Assembly (NCBI GenBank): GCA_023846275.1
Contig: CM043870.1
Span: forward strand, 10,301,527 to 10,365,526
Source of the DNA: Vanilla planifolia
Taxonomy: Eukaryota > Streptophyta > Magnoliopsida > Asparagales > Orchidaceae
Direction of reading: 5' to 3'
DNA: 64,000 nucleotides
Shown: positions 1 through 13,079 of the stretch, one piece after another
How positions within the stretch are numbered: the first letter of the stretch is position 1
Layout: every line of letters begins with the position of its first letter
The notes under the pieces: model-generated
What the model was told of the DNA's origin: nothing
Database searches by the model: none
Seen by the model: only the letters and a program-made list of their open reading frames with translations
Program-made: the position numbers and the translations under genes

Positions 1-1120
1 TTTTTGAAGAATTTTTTAAAGACATTTAATCAATCTTGTGGGCAAACTAGGTACATAAGATTGTGTCGTATAAGTATGATTCAATCAATATATGAGTATA
101 ATCAAATGTAGTCCACTTTACATCACATGCTTAATGGTTAAGGGGTTGATCATATAGTATAACTAAGGAGTATCACATGGTATGATCATGTAAGAGAGAT
201 AATGAATGTAGGACAAGTGTGAAGATGCACAAAAGTGGGTCAAGGATCATATAAGATGATCCTAATATTATACTAAGCCAAAAAAACATGAGAATAAATA
301 ATTAGTAAGCAATACATAACCATACAATATGAAGTACACAAATGTATAAGTATGATAGAGTTAAGAGCTCTTAGTAGTACAAATATGATAGGATAAATAT
401 ATAAATATGACCACCATGAGATTTGTAAGGTATGGGATCATACAATATGAAAGAAGTATATTGTACCACAGAATTATGAAAAGTATATCATACCATAGAA
501 TTATGTGATGAGAAAAGGCTTAGTATAAAAGTGGTTTGAGAAAGATATCATAAAACGATTGTGCAATATGATACGAATAGTATATCAATATGATTAAGAT
601 ATAAGAGCATGAATCATGACTAGTTATGAGTTTCAAAACTTATCATATCGTTCAACATTGACATTGTTATAGTACAATATGAAGAAAAGAATGTCGATTA
701 AGGTAAGATCAAAATAATACATAATACAAATATTGTCACCATACTCATAATATTAATGGAAACTAAACAAATATTAAAGCCTAAAATGATAAACAATTAA
801 GAAAACTAACATAAAGCAAGTTTAATTGATAAGAAACTTTTGTAAATAAAGGGTTAAAAGCTGAAAAAATATCCACATGAAGGCTCATAACTTTTAGAAG
901 AATTTGTGAAGCATGCATGGAATGAGAACATATATAAAAATTATGTTGGCCATGATTTACAGAGTTTCTTTAAGAAAATTTAAGAGGTGCAACTCTTAGG
1001 CATAATTAATAGAGAAAAAAAGGAGAACAAGTAAAGATTTTCACAAGAGATTTAAATAGGAGTTATGTTAGAGGTAAAGGAAAAATCAGGAACATCGTAT
1101 TAGGTACTATAGTAATAAAA
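1..1120. other. AT-rich spacer with TATGATCATA-like words
   Basis: No gene or transposon domain is recognised in either strand. The first 700 bases are unusually rich in short words such as ATCATA, TATGAT and GTATGATCATG. The same vocabulary returns near 22.6-23.6, 25.3-25.9, 55.0-56.0 and 63.0-64.0 kb, so this may be part of a dispersed, decayed repeat. No boundary could be fixed. Confidence 0.4.
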
Positions 1121-1179
1121 GAAATAAAGTAATATTTGAGCCTTGGTAAGAGCACTACTTTGTTTTAAAAGTAAATAAG

Positions 1180-1480
1180 TACATGGTGTGTATAGTTTGA
1201 TATAATGTGTAATGTTTGGTTACAAGCCTCCAATGATATATAAAAAAGGATAAAAATAATTGTTTGTGAAGGAAACAATTGTACATGATGTATATAATTT
1301 GATATATTATGTAATATAAAATTAAAAGCCTCAAAAAATATGTGAAAAGCATAAATAAAAGGTGCTTGGGTAAGCAAAACTTTTACATGGTGTATATGCT
1401 TTAATGTAATGTGTAATGATAACTAAGAAGCCTCAAATGATATGTGAAAAGGATTTATTTAGAAATGTTTGCTATTTTTA
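1180..1480. repeat. Tandem repeat, three units of about 102 bp
   Basis: Three diverged units start with TACATGGTGT or TACATGATGT at 1,180, 1,282 and 1,384, a regular 102-base step. Each contains a TAATGTGTAAT-like core, then AAGCCTC about 50 bases in, then an AAAAGG or AAAAGC block. The first unit may extend left to about 1,120. The short open frames on the minus strand here only reflect the repeat and are not genes. Confidence 0.7.
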
Positions 1481-4259
1481 TTATAATAATACGTCATTAT
1501 AAATTATTTGTTACATGCTTTAATTAGATGCATGCTAATTCTATACCATGTCACATGTGCTAAAATATAAAATGGGTTCTTAATAATTGTTGATAATAAA
1601 GTGATATAACATGAATAAGAAAAGAAGTTTCAATAATGAGTTTCTAGAAAAAACTTATCATACAAAATAATATTTCTCTAGAAGTATGTTTTATTATCTA
1701 GAATAACATTTTTTAAAATAAGATCTCAACTCAAAATAAGATTTTTTGGAGCATTGCTAAGGAGACATCATTGAGAAATTTGGAATAAATTTTCAAAATG
1801 CACAAAAAGAAAAGGGGTTAAATCTATGTGATTGTCTTATATGATATATAGAATTTGAAAATTGCATTAAGTATTAGCGTCATACAATACAAAGCCACTT
1901 CTCATACTTGTATAATATTGTATAATAAGTCATGTAGAGTCACTTTGTGCCTATCATAGTTTTTAATTGTTAAGGTGATTTAAGTCCATTGCTTATCATT
2001 TTGATATGATGCATACAACATTCTAATACATATGAAATCTTGAACATATTATGACTATCATAACCTTCCTTGGAATGCTCAATTAGATATTGATAGTGCA
2101 ATAACCAGCTTTCAAGCACCAAATAGTATAAATAAGGATTTATTTCAAAGAGAAAAATGTTAATGATACAAATTGAAAAAACATATGTTTCGAGAAAGAT
2201 TTGAAAATAAATCTTCTTCTTTTCTACTAGAGCACATGCTTAACTCCAGCAATACATATATTGCTCTACTTCATTTCTACTCATTCATATATTGGTAATA
2301 ACATATAAACATTTATTTTGGTGCCACATTTTATGTTAAAAGGATGAAAGGTATAGATTTTTGTATGTGTTGAAATTGTTTCATTATATTGAAGTCTCCT
2401 TTGAGCATCATTGTTTCATTTGCTTTGCCCCTACCAATTCCAACAAATGGGGATGGTTTAGTGAAAGCTCAATTAGGTTGATTTGTAGTGGGCATTGGCA
2501 TAATTCATGTTGAACTACCTAAAATTCCTTTGTGTATTCTTTAATTGTTTGCCTTATTATTCTTACTCTATTTGGTTTGAGTTTTGTAGGAGCTATTTTT
2601 TTACTAATCATTGCAAAAGGAATTTTTAAATTTTTTTCATATGTTTCCTTCTTGAATTTTTATTAAATGCCATAATTCACCCCACCCCTCTTGTAGCATT
2701 TATTGCTAACCAATTCTGACAAGCATGCTAAGACATGTGTGAATTGATTTGAGCATAGGGTATATGTAAGGAAATCACAAAATTTCCATTTCACATGTGA
2801 ACATATGAACACTTGATTCTATATGTTTCATAAAAATGAGTAATAATAGTAAAATGTGATTTAAAAGAACTACAAAACAATGTTTTTAAGTTTGTTGAAA
2901 TTAATTATTTTTCATTTATTTATGATGCTGCCTTAGTTATAGCACCAAAAACATATGTTAGAATATAGTAGTTCAAGCATTCTCATCTTTGTATGTTGAA
3001 AATCTATTGGGGTGTTTAGAATAATGCATTTGATTCCATTTCTTTGGTGTGGCATGTTGTGCCACCCATGACCAATAGTTTGTTTGTGTTTTATAATGCA
3101 ATTATGTGCAACCATCAAGCAATAAATTTTTTTTCTATTAAAGAAATTTTGTTTTGTTCTTTCAAACTTGCTAACTTTTCTTTAACTCAATTTATTCACT
3201 TTTGAGCATCTCATTTTCTATGCTTTAAAAACAAAACATGAAGCATGCTCAAGAAAAATATATTTAGTTTTTTATTAGGACTTTCATGTTTATAATTATT
3301 GAAATGTGTTCTATTAACTTAACAATCAATGGAAGTGTCCCGTCCTTAAGAGTATCTCATTCCCATTGGAAAACAATTATTCTATGTTTATGTTTAGCAC
3401 AAGTTTTAGAACACATGCTTATTATTTCCATATGCAATAGGGCTAACTCTTCACAATAATTAGATAATTCATTATTAGACTCAAAAAGGTCATCAGAATA
3501 AGATATAGACTATGTAACTTTCTATGAAGGACTTGCATCAAAGCTACTTGAACCAACTTTCCTTTTCCTCCTTCATTTCATCTTCTTTTTCTTTCATTTC
3601 TCTTGCTTTTCTTTAGCAAGAATTTTAGTATTTCATCATATAAATGTTTTGTTCCTACATCAACTCAAAATAAGTGATAAATGGAAAATCTTTGTTTCAA
3701 TGTTTTGAGACAAACCACAATATAAGTATTTCTTTCCTTTCGCATTCATTTGTCTTATCATTCTTGATCATTAAAATGGATCATTAGTATTGATATATAG
3801 TTATTCAAATAACATTCACAAATTCTAATCTTTTTCATAATAAAATTTTAAAAAGAACTTTTTTTCTTATTGAGAAGTACAATACATAAAATAAAAGGAT
3901 GTCAATCCATAGTGCTACACAAATGTAAATGATTCACCCAACACAAGTGAGAATATATTAGGGTCTTCTCTTTGGAATTTATTCCCTTGGTATAAACTCA
4001 CTTGAATACTACTTGTTGTAATTGTATGTGTGTAACAAGCATAAGAGGGAGGTAGGGTGATTTGTGTAGTTCTTAAAACTTTTTCTAATTTAAAAAACCA
4101 GATAAGAGGCAATAAATATCTTTTTCTTTTTAATTGAATGCAATTAATTTAGGTAATCCTATAATGTAAATCACTTAGTATTATTAATTGCTCAAAAACA
4201 TGCTTTGAAAAATGTTCATTGGTTTTCTAAATAATTTTGTAGCAATAATGATTATTGTT
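1481..4259. other. AT-rich spacer, no recognised gene
   Basis: Nothing could be supported as a gene. Only short open frames occur and none matches a family I recognise. A minus-strand stretch at about 2,930-3,120 has a weak GHGxxN motif, considered and rejected as a transposase. A plus-strand CT-rich stretch lies near 3,545-3,620. Confidence 0.4.
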
Positions 4260-4475
4260 AAAAAGGAAAACAATTAAAGCAAAAGAAAACAAGGTTTAAC
4301 CAAGTTTCTACTAATAACCCACACCCTTTAATCCTACTTGACTAAGGTAAACCTTATGATACCACATCTTTTTGACATAGCCATATGGGTACACCTTATA
4401 GACAATAGTCTTAAGTAGAAACACCAAAAATAGCATAATAGTTTTAGCTAATACAAAGAGTTTATAACACTAAGC
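4260..4475 (+). repeat. LTR fragment, family D
   Basis: The stretch shares ordered blocks with 54,126-54,740: a motif describing 'ACACCAAAA...AGCATAATAGTTTTAGCTAATA', preceded by a CCTACTTGACTAAG-type segment. Both look like decayed Copia LTR sequence. Here the fragment directly abuts a Copia integrase remnant starting near 4,480, which suggests an internal deletion or an insertion into the integrase. Boundaries are approximate. Confidence 0.45.
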
Positions 4476-4479
4476 AATA

Positions 4480-5575
4480 AAGGTTAAGACAAAAGAAATA
4501 TGATTTATTGATTGTTGATAATTATACTAGGCTCATATGGGTGTTGTTTTTGACAAAAAAGAATGAAGCATTTGAAAAAATCACAACATTATTAAATTAC
4601 AAAATGAGCATGGAGTATCAATGACATCCATCAGGAGTGACCAAGGAGGTGAATGTAAGAATTAAGAGTTTTTTGAATGGTGTACAAAACATGGATTGTA
4701 CACACTTTTTTAGCATTTAGGACACCTAAAAATGGATGTAGTAGAGAAGAAAAAAATAGAATTTGTTAGATTTAGTTAGATTCATGCTTAGTGAATATTC
4801 TATTCTTAAATCATTTTTGGCTAATGCTATGTGTACTACATGTCATGTCTTGAATCATCTTTTTGTTGGACCTATTTTGAATCATGCTCCATGTGAACTA
4901 TTGTATTCCAAAAAGCCAAAGATTGCACACTTACATGTCTTTGGATGTAGGTGATATACCTTAAATAATGGAAAAAGAGAAATAGGAAAGTTTGAAATTA
5001 AGGAAAATAAGAAAAATTTCTTAGGTTACACTTCAAATAATAGAGCCTACAGAGTATTTAATAAGTTAACATGCTCAATGTAAGAAACCATTCATGTGAT
5101 ATTTGATAAAAATTCACCTACTGAGATTAGAATTAAGAAATTAGAAGTGAATGTAAATGAATTTGAATGGTTGATAATTAAAGATGAATCTAAGAAAGAT
5201 GAGGGCAAAAGTTCAAAGCAAATTGAGTCTAGTGTCCCTAGAGAATTGAAGTATAGGAAAGACCATTGTAAGGGAACAAATTTTAGAAAATGTCATGGAA
5301 GGAGTGAGAACAAGAGCTAATCTCAACAACTCAACCTTTTTTTTAGTTTTCAAGCTAAACCTCTTAAAGAGGCAACCCACAACTCAATGATCACTTAGTC
5401 GTAGAAAATAAGTGGGTATTCAAGAATAAACCAGATAATAATGGCAATGTGAATAGAAATAAGGCTAGACTTGTAGCTAATGGAAATAATATAATTAAGG
5501 AAACATTTGCACCTTTAAGTTAGAAGCTATTGGAATCTATTTGCAATTACATGTCACAAAAATTGCATGACTTAA
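4480..5575 (+). mobile_element. Copia retrotransposon remnant: integrase core to start of reverse transcriptase
   Basis: Translated in shifting plus frames, the segment follows Copia pol order. The integrase core starts with IVDNYTRLIWVLFLTKKNEA near 4,510. Next come IRSDQGGE (4,633), EWCTKHG, FRTPKNG and a long stretch ending in CHVLNHL, PCELLYSKKPK and HLHVFGC (to 4,950). After that lies the KFEIKENKKNFLGYT region. A VMEGVRTRA-like linker sits near 5,290. The RT beginning, ENKWVFKNK then NKARLVANG and ETFAP, is at 5,406-5,520, and the sequence fades after 5,575. At least three stops and two frameshifts break it. The RT catalytic YVDD is not reached. Gag, protease, RNase H and a clear LTR pair are absent, so it is an inactive fragment. 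Confidence 0.88.
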
Positions 5576-8421
5576 CTAATTGCTAAATTGAATTTCCTTT
5601 TAAAAGATTATATTACTATTTTTAAAAAGAAAAATCCTCATAAAAAGTCTATAATCCTTTCATATTAGTTATACCAATACAAATACAACAACGGTCATCC
5701 ACTAAAAATTATCCAAACTCGAAATTCAAAATATTTATTTTATGAACATTGATAATCTCAATAACATGAAATTGCTAGGTGAAGATGTTTGAATAGTTCA
5801 AATTATTTGAAAACTTAATAGTCCAATTTTAAAATTCAATTAGTTGATTCTTTTAAATTCATTTGAGATCATGTTCCAAAGTTATTAATCCAACCTATTG
5901 AATTTTGTTTAAATTTTAGTTCTCTAGGTGTATAACTATTAGATTAATAAAAAATATTATGATTTCTAAGACTTGCTTAAAATAGTTTCATGCTTTATTT
6001 TCAATTTTAAGTCATTGATTAGCCAAACATCATATATCTACAATAATCAAATTATCAACAAGCTAATCATACTTGATGATGAGCCAGTATTGCTTTCTTT
6101 AGCCTATTACAATCATCTTAGCATTAGAGGCTGAGTTTGTAAAGGGAGGTAGTAGTTAGCATGACATTAGAGTTGGGGCATCACAGATTGAGGAGACAAT
6201 AGATTGCATATAGGGTTGTGAAGGACTCTTATTCCCACAAATGCAATAAATCTTTGACGTTGTAAAATGTTTAGGATGTAATAAAATAAAAAAACTTTAA
6301 AAAATCTTTTGATTAATCTTAACCCCAAACATTTTAAGTATTTAAAAAATATTGATAACTACTAACATAGTACACATTACAAAATACACTACATAGAAAA
6401 CTAAAAATCATTAATGGGATGCTTGTCAAAATTTACATAATTTTATAATGTGAAGTTATTGAAAGAATACTAACATAAATTGGATTGGAATCATTTAGAA
6501 TACTTAGATTAATTTCAACTTGAAATAATAATATTCTTGTTTGAATTGATGAATTAATTCTTTCACTAAAATAATATCTTAATGGATTATTTTCAACTAA
6601 ATATTTAGGATATTTTCTTTTATTTCACATTACGATGTCATGTATGATGGAATGAATGAGGGTAGAAGAGCTTATGTAGCGAGAAGAGGATGGCAATGAT
6701 AGATAAGAGGAGTAAACCTTACTCTTCAGGTAAGATTGTGCTCTTCAAGTCAGAGGGAACTCTTCTAGTTTCCAAAGCTCTTTTTTTATAAAATATAATT
6801 TTTTTGCTTCCTAAAAAGTTTACAACATTAAAGATTTGTTACATTTGTGGAAATAAAGGCTGACTCAATGTTCAGTAAACAATGAATTATTCCAATGAAG
6901 GCTGAAGACAATCGCAGTCTAAGAGTTGAAGATTAGATCAATCTAAAAGACTACAACAAATTGTTGTTTGCAAATTTCTAAAATCAAATTAGCTTGCAAG
7001 TATCCTTTCCATGTAGCATTGAATAAAGACTTTGTAATGTTTCATAATAAATTTCATGAGACACTACAATTAGAATTGGATTACTTGCTAAGATTAACTA
7101 TTATCATCCTAGTTATGCAAAAGAAAATAGTTATAGAATATGTAGAGTAAAATTGTGTTGTGAGATTTATCAATGTTGTTTGACCCATACATAGTTGTGA
7201 TTGAGTCTTTGTATAAGATCAATAATTTTTTTGGACTTAACCAATAATAGATTATGGGACATATCATGTCAAACAAGTCCAACAAGGAGAAATGAGCAAT
7301 AGTACATAGATGATGGTAAGCAACATTAATTAGCCACAATACTATTTAGTATGAACATATGTGTTAAACTAGATGATTGCTGATCAAACAGAATAGATAC
7401 ACATACAAAATGATAAGGTATTCAAACTTAACCAATAAGTAACTATAGGTCATAACATCACATACTATTTTGACTAGAACAAAGGAGTGATAGTGCTCGG
7501 ATGATTAAGATCATATGAAACATAATTGTATGAATAGCAATTAAATGGAAGGGACAAACAGATGAGGTCAATAAGAAATGTGAATAGAGAGGACTAGTGG
7601 TAGTACTCATATGACATGTAGTGAGTAATAAGAGGACTTAGGACTTTATCATTGTGTGAGCTAGGAGCAACATAATACACAATAATGGCCAATAATAAAA
7701 AGTAAATAAATCATCCATTATGACATGGCTTGCCTTACCAAATGAAATAAATTTAAACTAACAAAAAGAAACACCCTTATAGGTATTAGACTCAACCAAA
7801 GAGAGCAAACATAGAATAATTTGGAACAATAGAGGGGTTGGCAAGGAGATTGAGCAAAAAACATTAGTATACTAAGATTTTTTGGCAAAGTATGATCATG
7901 AGTTAGCTGAGGAATAAAAATGTGGAGAAGATGGATGGCATGACCATACCAGTACAACAACTAAAATCATATTATAAAATTAATGTAAAGAAAAGAACTA
8001 GCAAGAATGCTGGAAGGGTTCATGAAATTGTAAAACATCTTTGGTTTAGAAAAGGATTTAGAGGTGGAAGCCAACCCCACAAGATTTACATGTAGTTTTA
8101 ATTTCATTTTTGTGTTACCCATTATTGTGCCACACCACTTCATGAGTGATTTGGTGATTTGTTACCAATCTAGTTGTTAGACATCTTATACTTATCGCTT
8201 TTTGGTTGGTTAATAGGTTTAAAGCACATAATAGTTATATTTTTTGGAGACATTGCTTCTCATATTATTGGGCTGAATCATGCACCACAAAAATTGCTTA
8301 AAAACTACATAGCACATGTGATTAAAAGAACTTCCAAAACTCTTTACACATCTGGTCGATCATGTTTCATTATGTATGTTATTCTTATTGTGATGTTGAT
8401 CCCTAGTTACATTCTTTTTTA
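5576..8421. other. AT-rich spacer, nothing recognised
   Basis: No gene, tRNA or transposon domain could be recognised in about 2.8 kb. Short open frames exist at 6,968-7,150 (+), 7,109-7,339 (-), 7,718-7,960 (-) and 8,174-8,437 (+). The last one, 87 codons, is hydrophobic with a cleaner middle (RTSKTLYTSGRSCF) and ends where LTR A begins, so it may be a decayed transposon scrap, but no family could be named. Confidence 0.4.
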
Positions 8422-10234
8422 TGATAACAATCCTTAAGTATTTTTTATGAAATTGGTTGAGTGATTTTTTAAATTATAAGTAGTCGATTCTCAAGTTTAT
8501 AGGAAACCTTAAACAATAAAAGAGCAAATGTCAAATCCCATGAAGATTATCTTGGATAGAGTGACACACCACTAAGAGATTTACTTTGAGTCTAATTTCA
8601 TGTAGTTAAATTTTATTTTGAATGTTAAGCTTGGTTGACACCATTACAATATTCTTACAAGACATAAACATTAAAATTTATTTAAATTAACTATCTTAAA
8701 AACTCTATGAATAAACATTTGATCTTATAAGAATCATTACAAGATTTTTACAAGATACAAAAATTAAATTTTATTTAAATTAACCTTCTCAGAAAAACAC
8801 TATGAATAAATATTGATCTTTCTACCATAGCCATCTTAAGAATCATTTGATCTTGATAATATTATTGAAAGTATTTTTTCATTAACTTATTACAAAAAGC
8901 ACATTATAGCAAGAATAATTAATTAATAGTAATAAATTAATAACAAATAAAAGAAATAAACTTAAGTCTACTTACCTTATGCTAGCCTAATAATAATTCA
9001 TGTCTTGAGTTAAGCACTGCTCCTAACCCATTTACTATAATAATCGAGTCAAGGAAACACACCATAACCCATATGTACAGATGTTATTAGATTGGGTTAT
9101 GATTCTTAAAATCATTTAAGAGTTCACTGGTAACATGGGTGATGAACTCCTTAGAAAACCAAGGACAACCCACTCTAATATTTTTCCAACATAAAGGTGT
9201 AGGAAAGCACTTGTAAGCAAATATTCTTAGCATAAATATGTAATGTGGGACTAAACCACAATATCCTTTTCAAGAGGTTGACTTCCAAAATGTAGTAGTA
9301 TTGTGAACCATCCAGTTTTGCAATTTCACAATCAAAGAATTGTCATCTCATTCACTTTTCTTAAGCAATAATTCAATCAGCAATCAAATTGCGTAATTTT
9401 GTGATCACACAGTCCAAAATTAATTCACATATAAAATCTAAATCTAGTCATTCAATCATGATTAAACTCTAATAGTCCATATCAAATTTTATTTTCTAAC
9501 TAATGTCAATTTAAATTCAGTCAATCCAACACTTAATTTTCATGATCAAACGATGAACATGCTTTTCAATTGTGTCACTCTCATTTTTGTTGATCTAGAT
9601 TAGATAGTCTTGCTGACATCTGATGGACCTTTTGCATATTGACTATTTTAGTTGTTATTTGTGAGTCATTCAAAACTTTATTTTAATGCTTAAGCCTTTA
9701 ATTAAAGCCTACTCTTTCATTTACAATTAAAATAAGCAATAACGATTATTTGGTATAATTGATCATAACTTTTAGCAATTAAAAAATGTCTATAAATAGA
9801 AGATTTTTTAAAATAATTCTTTTATTAATTTTTCATGAAATTTAAAATAATCGATAGAGAAGTTTGAAGTTATTAGAGTTGTTAGTAGCTAGTTCTCATT
9901 ATCACTTTCATTCACTCCATCCTTCATTCATCGAGCTCCAAATCTCCTTCTTAATTCAACTATGTTCTTAATTTTTTTACTTTCTAATTGATTTAATTAA
10001 AACACATTACATTATTAAACATTTCATCAAGGATAAGTTTTTTGTATTAAAACACTTTTTATTATTCTTTGTTGTCTCTATTGTTTCATTATTATGAGGG
10101 TTTAGCCTACTAATCTTTTAGCAAATTGTTTATAATGATTAGTTTTATTTTTTTCTTAATTTTTGTCATGAGTGGATGTTGATTAGATTTTAAGTTGAAC
10201 CACCTAAAAATAAGGTTAATTAGAGTTAATTACA
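8422..10234 (+). repeat. LTR, family A, copy 1 (probable solo LTR)
   Basis: About 1.8 kb aligns in order with 43,957-45,507. Both begin TGATAACAA or TGATGATAA and share a GTGACA(C/A)AC(C/T)ACTAAGAGAT block, 130-145 bases in. Both share an AATGT(A/G)GGACTAAA block, a core-promoter TATAAATA (9,791-9,798 here), and a final ACCACCTAAAA block before a terminal ACA. The TATA box lies about 440 bases before the 3' end, as expected for a plus-strand LTR. No matching partner or internal region lies next to it, so a solo LTR is likely. No clear target duplication was found. Confidence 0.65.
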
Positions 10235-10892
10235 TAGAAATGAGGATACCATTAATAAAAGAGTGAGTATAATGTAACAATTATCATAATCTCAAAGAAT
10301 CACCATAGAAATAGTAATGCACAATAAATAACTACTATACAACATAAAACAAATTTGAAAACCAATATTGATATAGAACTCTGGTAATAAAAATTTCTCA
10401 CAAACATACAATATTGCTCACTCACAAAATATAGCAAGCTCTCACCTAGGGACTTATGCCATCATTTAAGAGCCCTTAATATCCTTTAACGCTATGAGTG
10501 TCAGTATCATATCCTATAATGTAAGTAGGAAATGAGAGAAATGTAATTAACAAAAAAACCTCTAGTTATATGTAGCAAAGTAGTACAAAGAGAAAGTAAA
10601 GTTGTTGAGTAATAATATGAAGTTAGAAATAAAAGAATATATGGCAGTCGATAATGAGAAATAATGTAACGATGCATATGTAGCCTTATACATATATCTC
10701 CAAGTCATTGATCATATAGTACTTTGTCTTACAATATTTTCTTTTTGTATTCTTCTCCACTTTAATTTTTTATTCTTTTGTTATTTTACATATGAATTCT
10801 TTCTCTGGTCTTAGACTCTTTTATGACCTCTTGAGGATACCATATCATATCTCATCATCACAACCTTGGTGCTTAGATGTGTTACGATCTAA
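10235..10892. other. AT-rich spacer, nothing recognised
   Basis: About 660 bases without a recognisable coding, RNA or transposon signal. Confidence 0.4.
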
Positions 10893-11180
10893 TGTCTAGG
10901 CTATGACATCCAAAAGTAAAGTATATCATCTCAACATCACTAGTATCACCCCTTAATTCCAACACCTTATGTAAATGGAGACTGTGGTACTAGGTCTTAC
11001 TAAAGCCCTATCTCTAAATGCCCATGACACTTAAAAATAAAGTGTCATCACCACTAACCTTGCCCCCTAATATCAACATCTTGTGCTGACAAAGAATGAG
11101 GCACTTAATCAAATTGAAGCCCATCTCTAAGTACCCAAAAATCCTAAAAGTAAAGTATCTCATCTCATCATATCATCTTT
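10893..11180. repeat. Tandem repeat, about 2.5 units of 113-118 bp
   Basis: Units start at about 10,893 (TGTCTAGGC), 11,011 (TCTCTAAATG) and 11,124 (TCTCTAAGTA). Each continues with CCC or CTATGACA, then an AAAAGTAAAGT or AAAAATAAAGT block, a TCATC block, then a C-rich CCCCTTAAT or CCCCCTAAT block and a CAACA block. The third unit is cut short. No coding potential was seen. Confidence 0.6.
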
Positions 11181-12890
11181 AATCGAGAGGCTCTGACTTG
11201 TTATAGTGTCATATTAGAGTACCATGACACTATGAGTGATGTATAATACATATACCATATACATTATGTTATTGTCAGATATGGCTATTCTCTTTTTGTG
11301 ATATATTACCCTCTTTTATTTTTGTTTCATTTAATTTTTTTCTTATTATATGTTCTAATTTATAGCATCATATAATTAATATCTATATAGGTACATATGT
11401 ATGTATACACATCTTCAATCATAATAGTTTATAATGAAATCAAAATATTTGTAAGAAATGCTATGCCATGCATGTAAAACTTACATCAAGGGCATTCCAT
11501 AGTAATAATAAGGATTCTTTTAACAACTCACATCATAGTTATTTAGTTCATCTACTTAACTTCTCTAAGAAATCTTTTTCATCACTTTTCTTTTTCCTTT
11601 GTCAATTCTCCTTATTTTCTATGCAATTCATATTAATGCTTATTAATAAATAGATTTCTAATAAGAGAGCATTTTCAAAAAAATGTTATAAAATATACAT
11701 TAACAAACTACTCTTTTCATATTTTTGCCTTCACATCATGCAATTTGTTCACCCATATCGTACTATATAATTTGTGCCTTACTCATTATTGTGCCCTCAC
11801 ATCATACATAACAATCACCCACATCGTGTTCTATGATCATGATTCATGCTAGTTAGACACCAAATTATATATTTGATCTTTGTTAAATAGTCTAGCAACT
11901 AATTATACATGCTCAATCCAAATTTCATACTAGTACACTTCATAGCATTGACCTGATTAATCAAGGGAGCAAACAAGCAATCTCCTTTAAACTTTCTTTT
12001 ATTTATCATATTAATTTGATCTCATTGTTGAACTAGTAAAATCCAATATAGGTGATCTCCATTAATCATTTACTTATCATACTTGTCCAATCTAATATTA
12101 TTATGATAACATATAATTTACATGAAAGTTGTCCAACAACTAATTATATTAGTTTGATTCACCTTTCATACTTCTATGATCCATAACTTATGTCTTCTAG
12201 TATAATGAATTGGACAGATGTTCTAACATCATCTTCCTATAACCAACTCATATAAATCTGATTAAACTTATTGTCCTAATACAATTTTATCAAATATTAA
12301 ATCAATCAAAGTACTGAACAAGACAATTTATCAATTAAGTATTAAATACTCCATTATACAAGTTCAAATAGTCATCCATACTAGTACAATGCTTAGAAAA
12401 TTCTCTTTTCACACTAAGGATATAAGTCTTTGCCAGCTTTAGCTACCAAGGTTGTACTTGTATGTTTTAAAGGATAATCTTATATAATCATTTTAGTAAA
12501 AAATTGTAACAACCTCCAACCACTTCAAGTTAAATTTTAAATTCACATTAATCACTTGACATCAAAATTGAGTGATGCTTGAATTAAGAAGAAAGCTTAG
12601 GTAGGATCTTTACCTTTCTATATCTTTTTCTACAAGACAAACCAGAAAGATCCTTTTTTCTAGGAAGCTTTCCTCTTTCTTCTTTGATCTCCTTGATTTT
12701 TCTCAAAGAACCACTCAGGTTGCCTTCTTATCTCCTCAACTCCTTTTCTAGCCATCTCATGAAGTATTCAAATGTAAAAAATTACTTTTAGAATCAAGAG
12801 TGATAGTTGTCCATTTCTTAAATTAGAGGATTAAGTTAATATTTAATAATTGCCTTTATCTTTAACAATTCAAAAAAAATTAATATCAAC
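11181..12890. other. AT-rich spacer, nothing recognised
   Basis: Contains only short open frames, for example 11,468-11,653 (+). A CTT/TCT-rich stretch at about 12,640-12,760 may be an LTR end or leader of the Copia gag remnant that follows, but no primer-binding site could be identified. Confidence 0.35.
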
Positions 12891-13079
12891 TCTAAAAAAT
12901 ATAAGTATTATAGATTTCTTATGGTAAGGCTTTCAAAATGGTATACTCAGATATGAGATTTGGCTAATGCCATTTTGGTTTGAGGCATTGACAAGTCAAT
13001 ATAATTTTGGGTTCTATATTTATAACACATATATCTAATACATAAAACATACTTTGAAAGATTTTGACGACTTAATTAA

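Noticed and set aside
2933-3420. Possible PIF/Harbinger transposase scrap (minus strand, GHGxxN-like motif)
   Set aside because: Only one short motif, with no DDE residues, no terminal inverted repeats and no ordered flanking blocks. A protein search would be needed.
7718-7960. Possible Copia integrase scrap on the minus strand
   Set aside because: Ordered integrase motifs could not be found in any frame.
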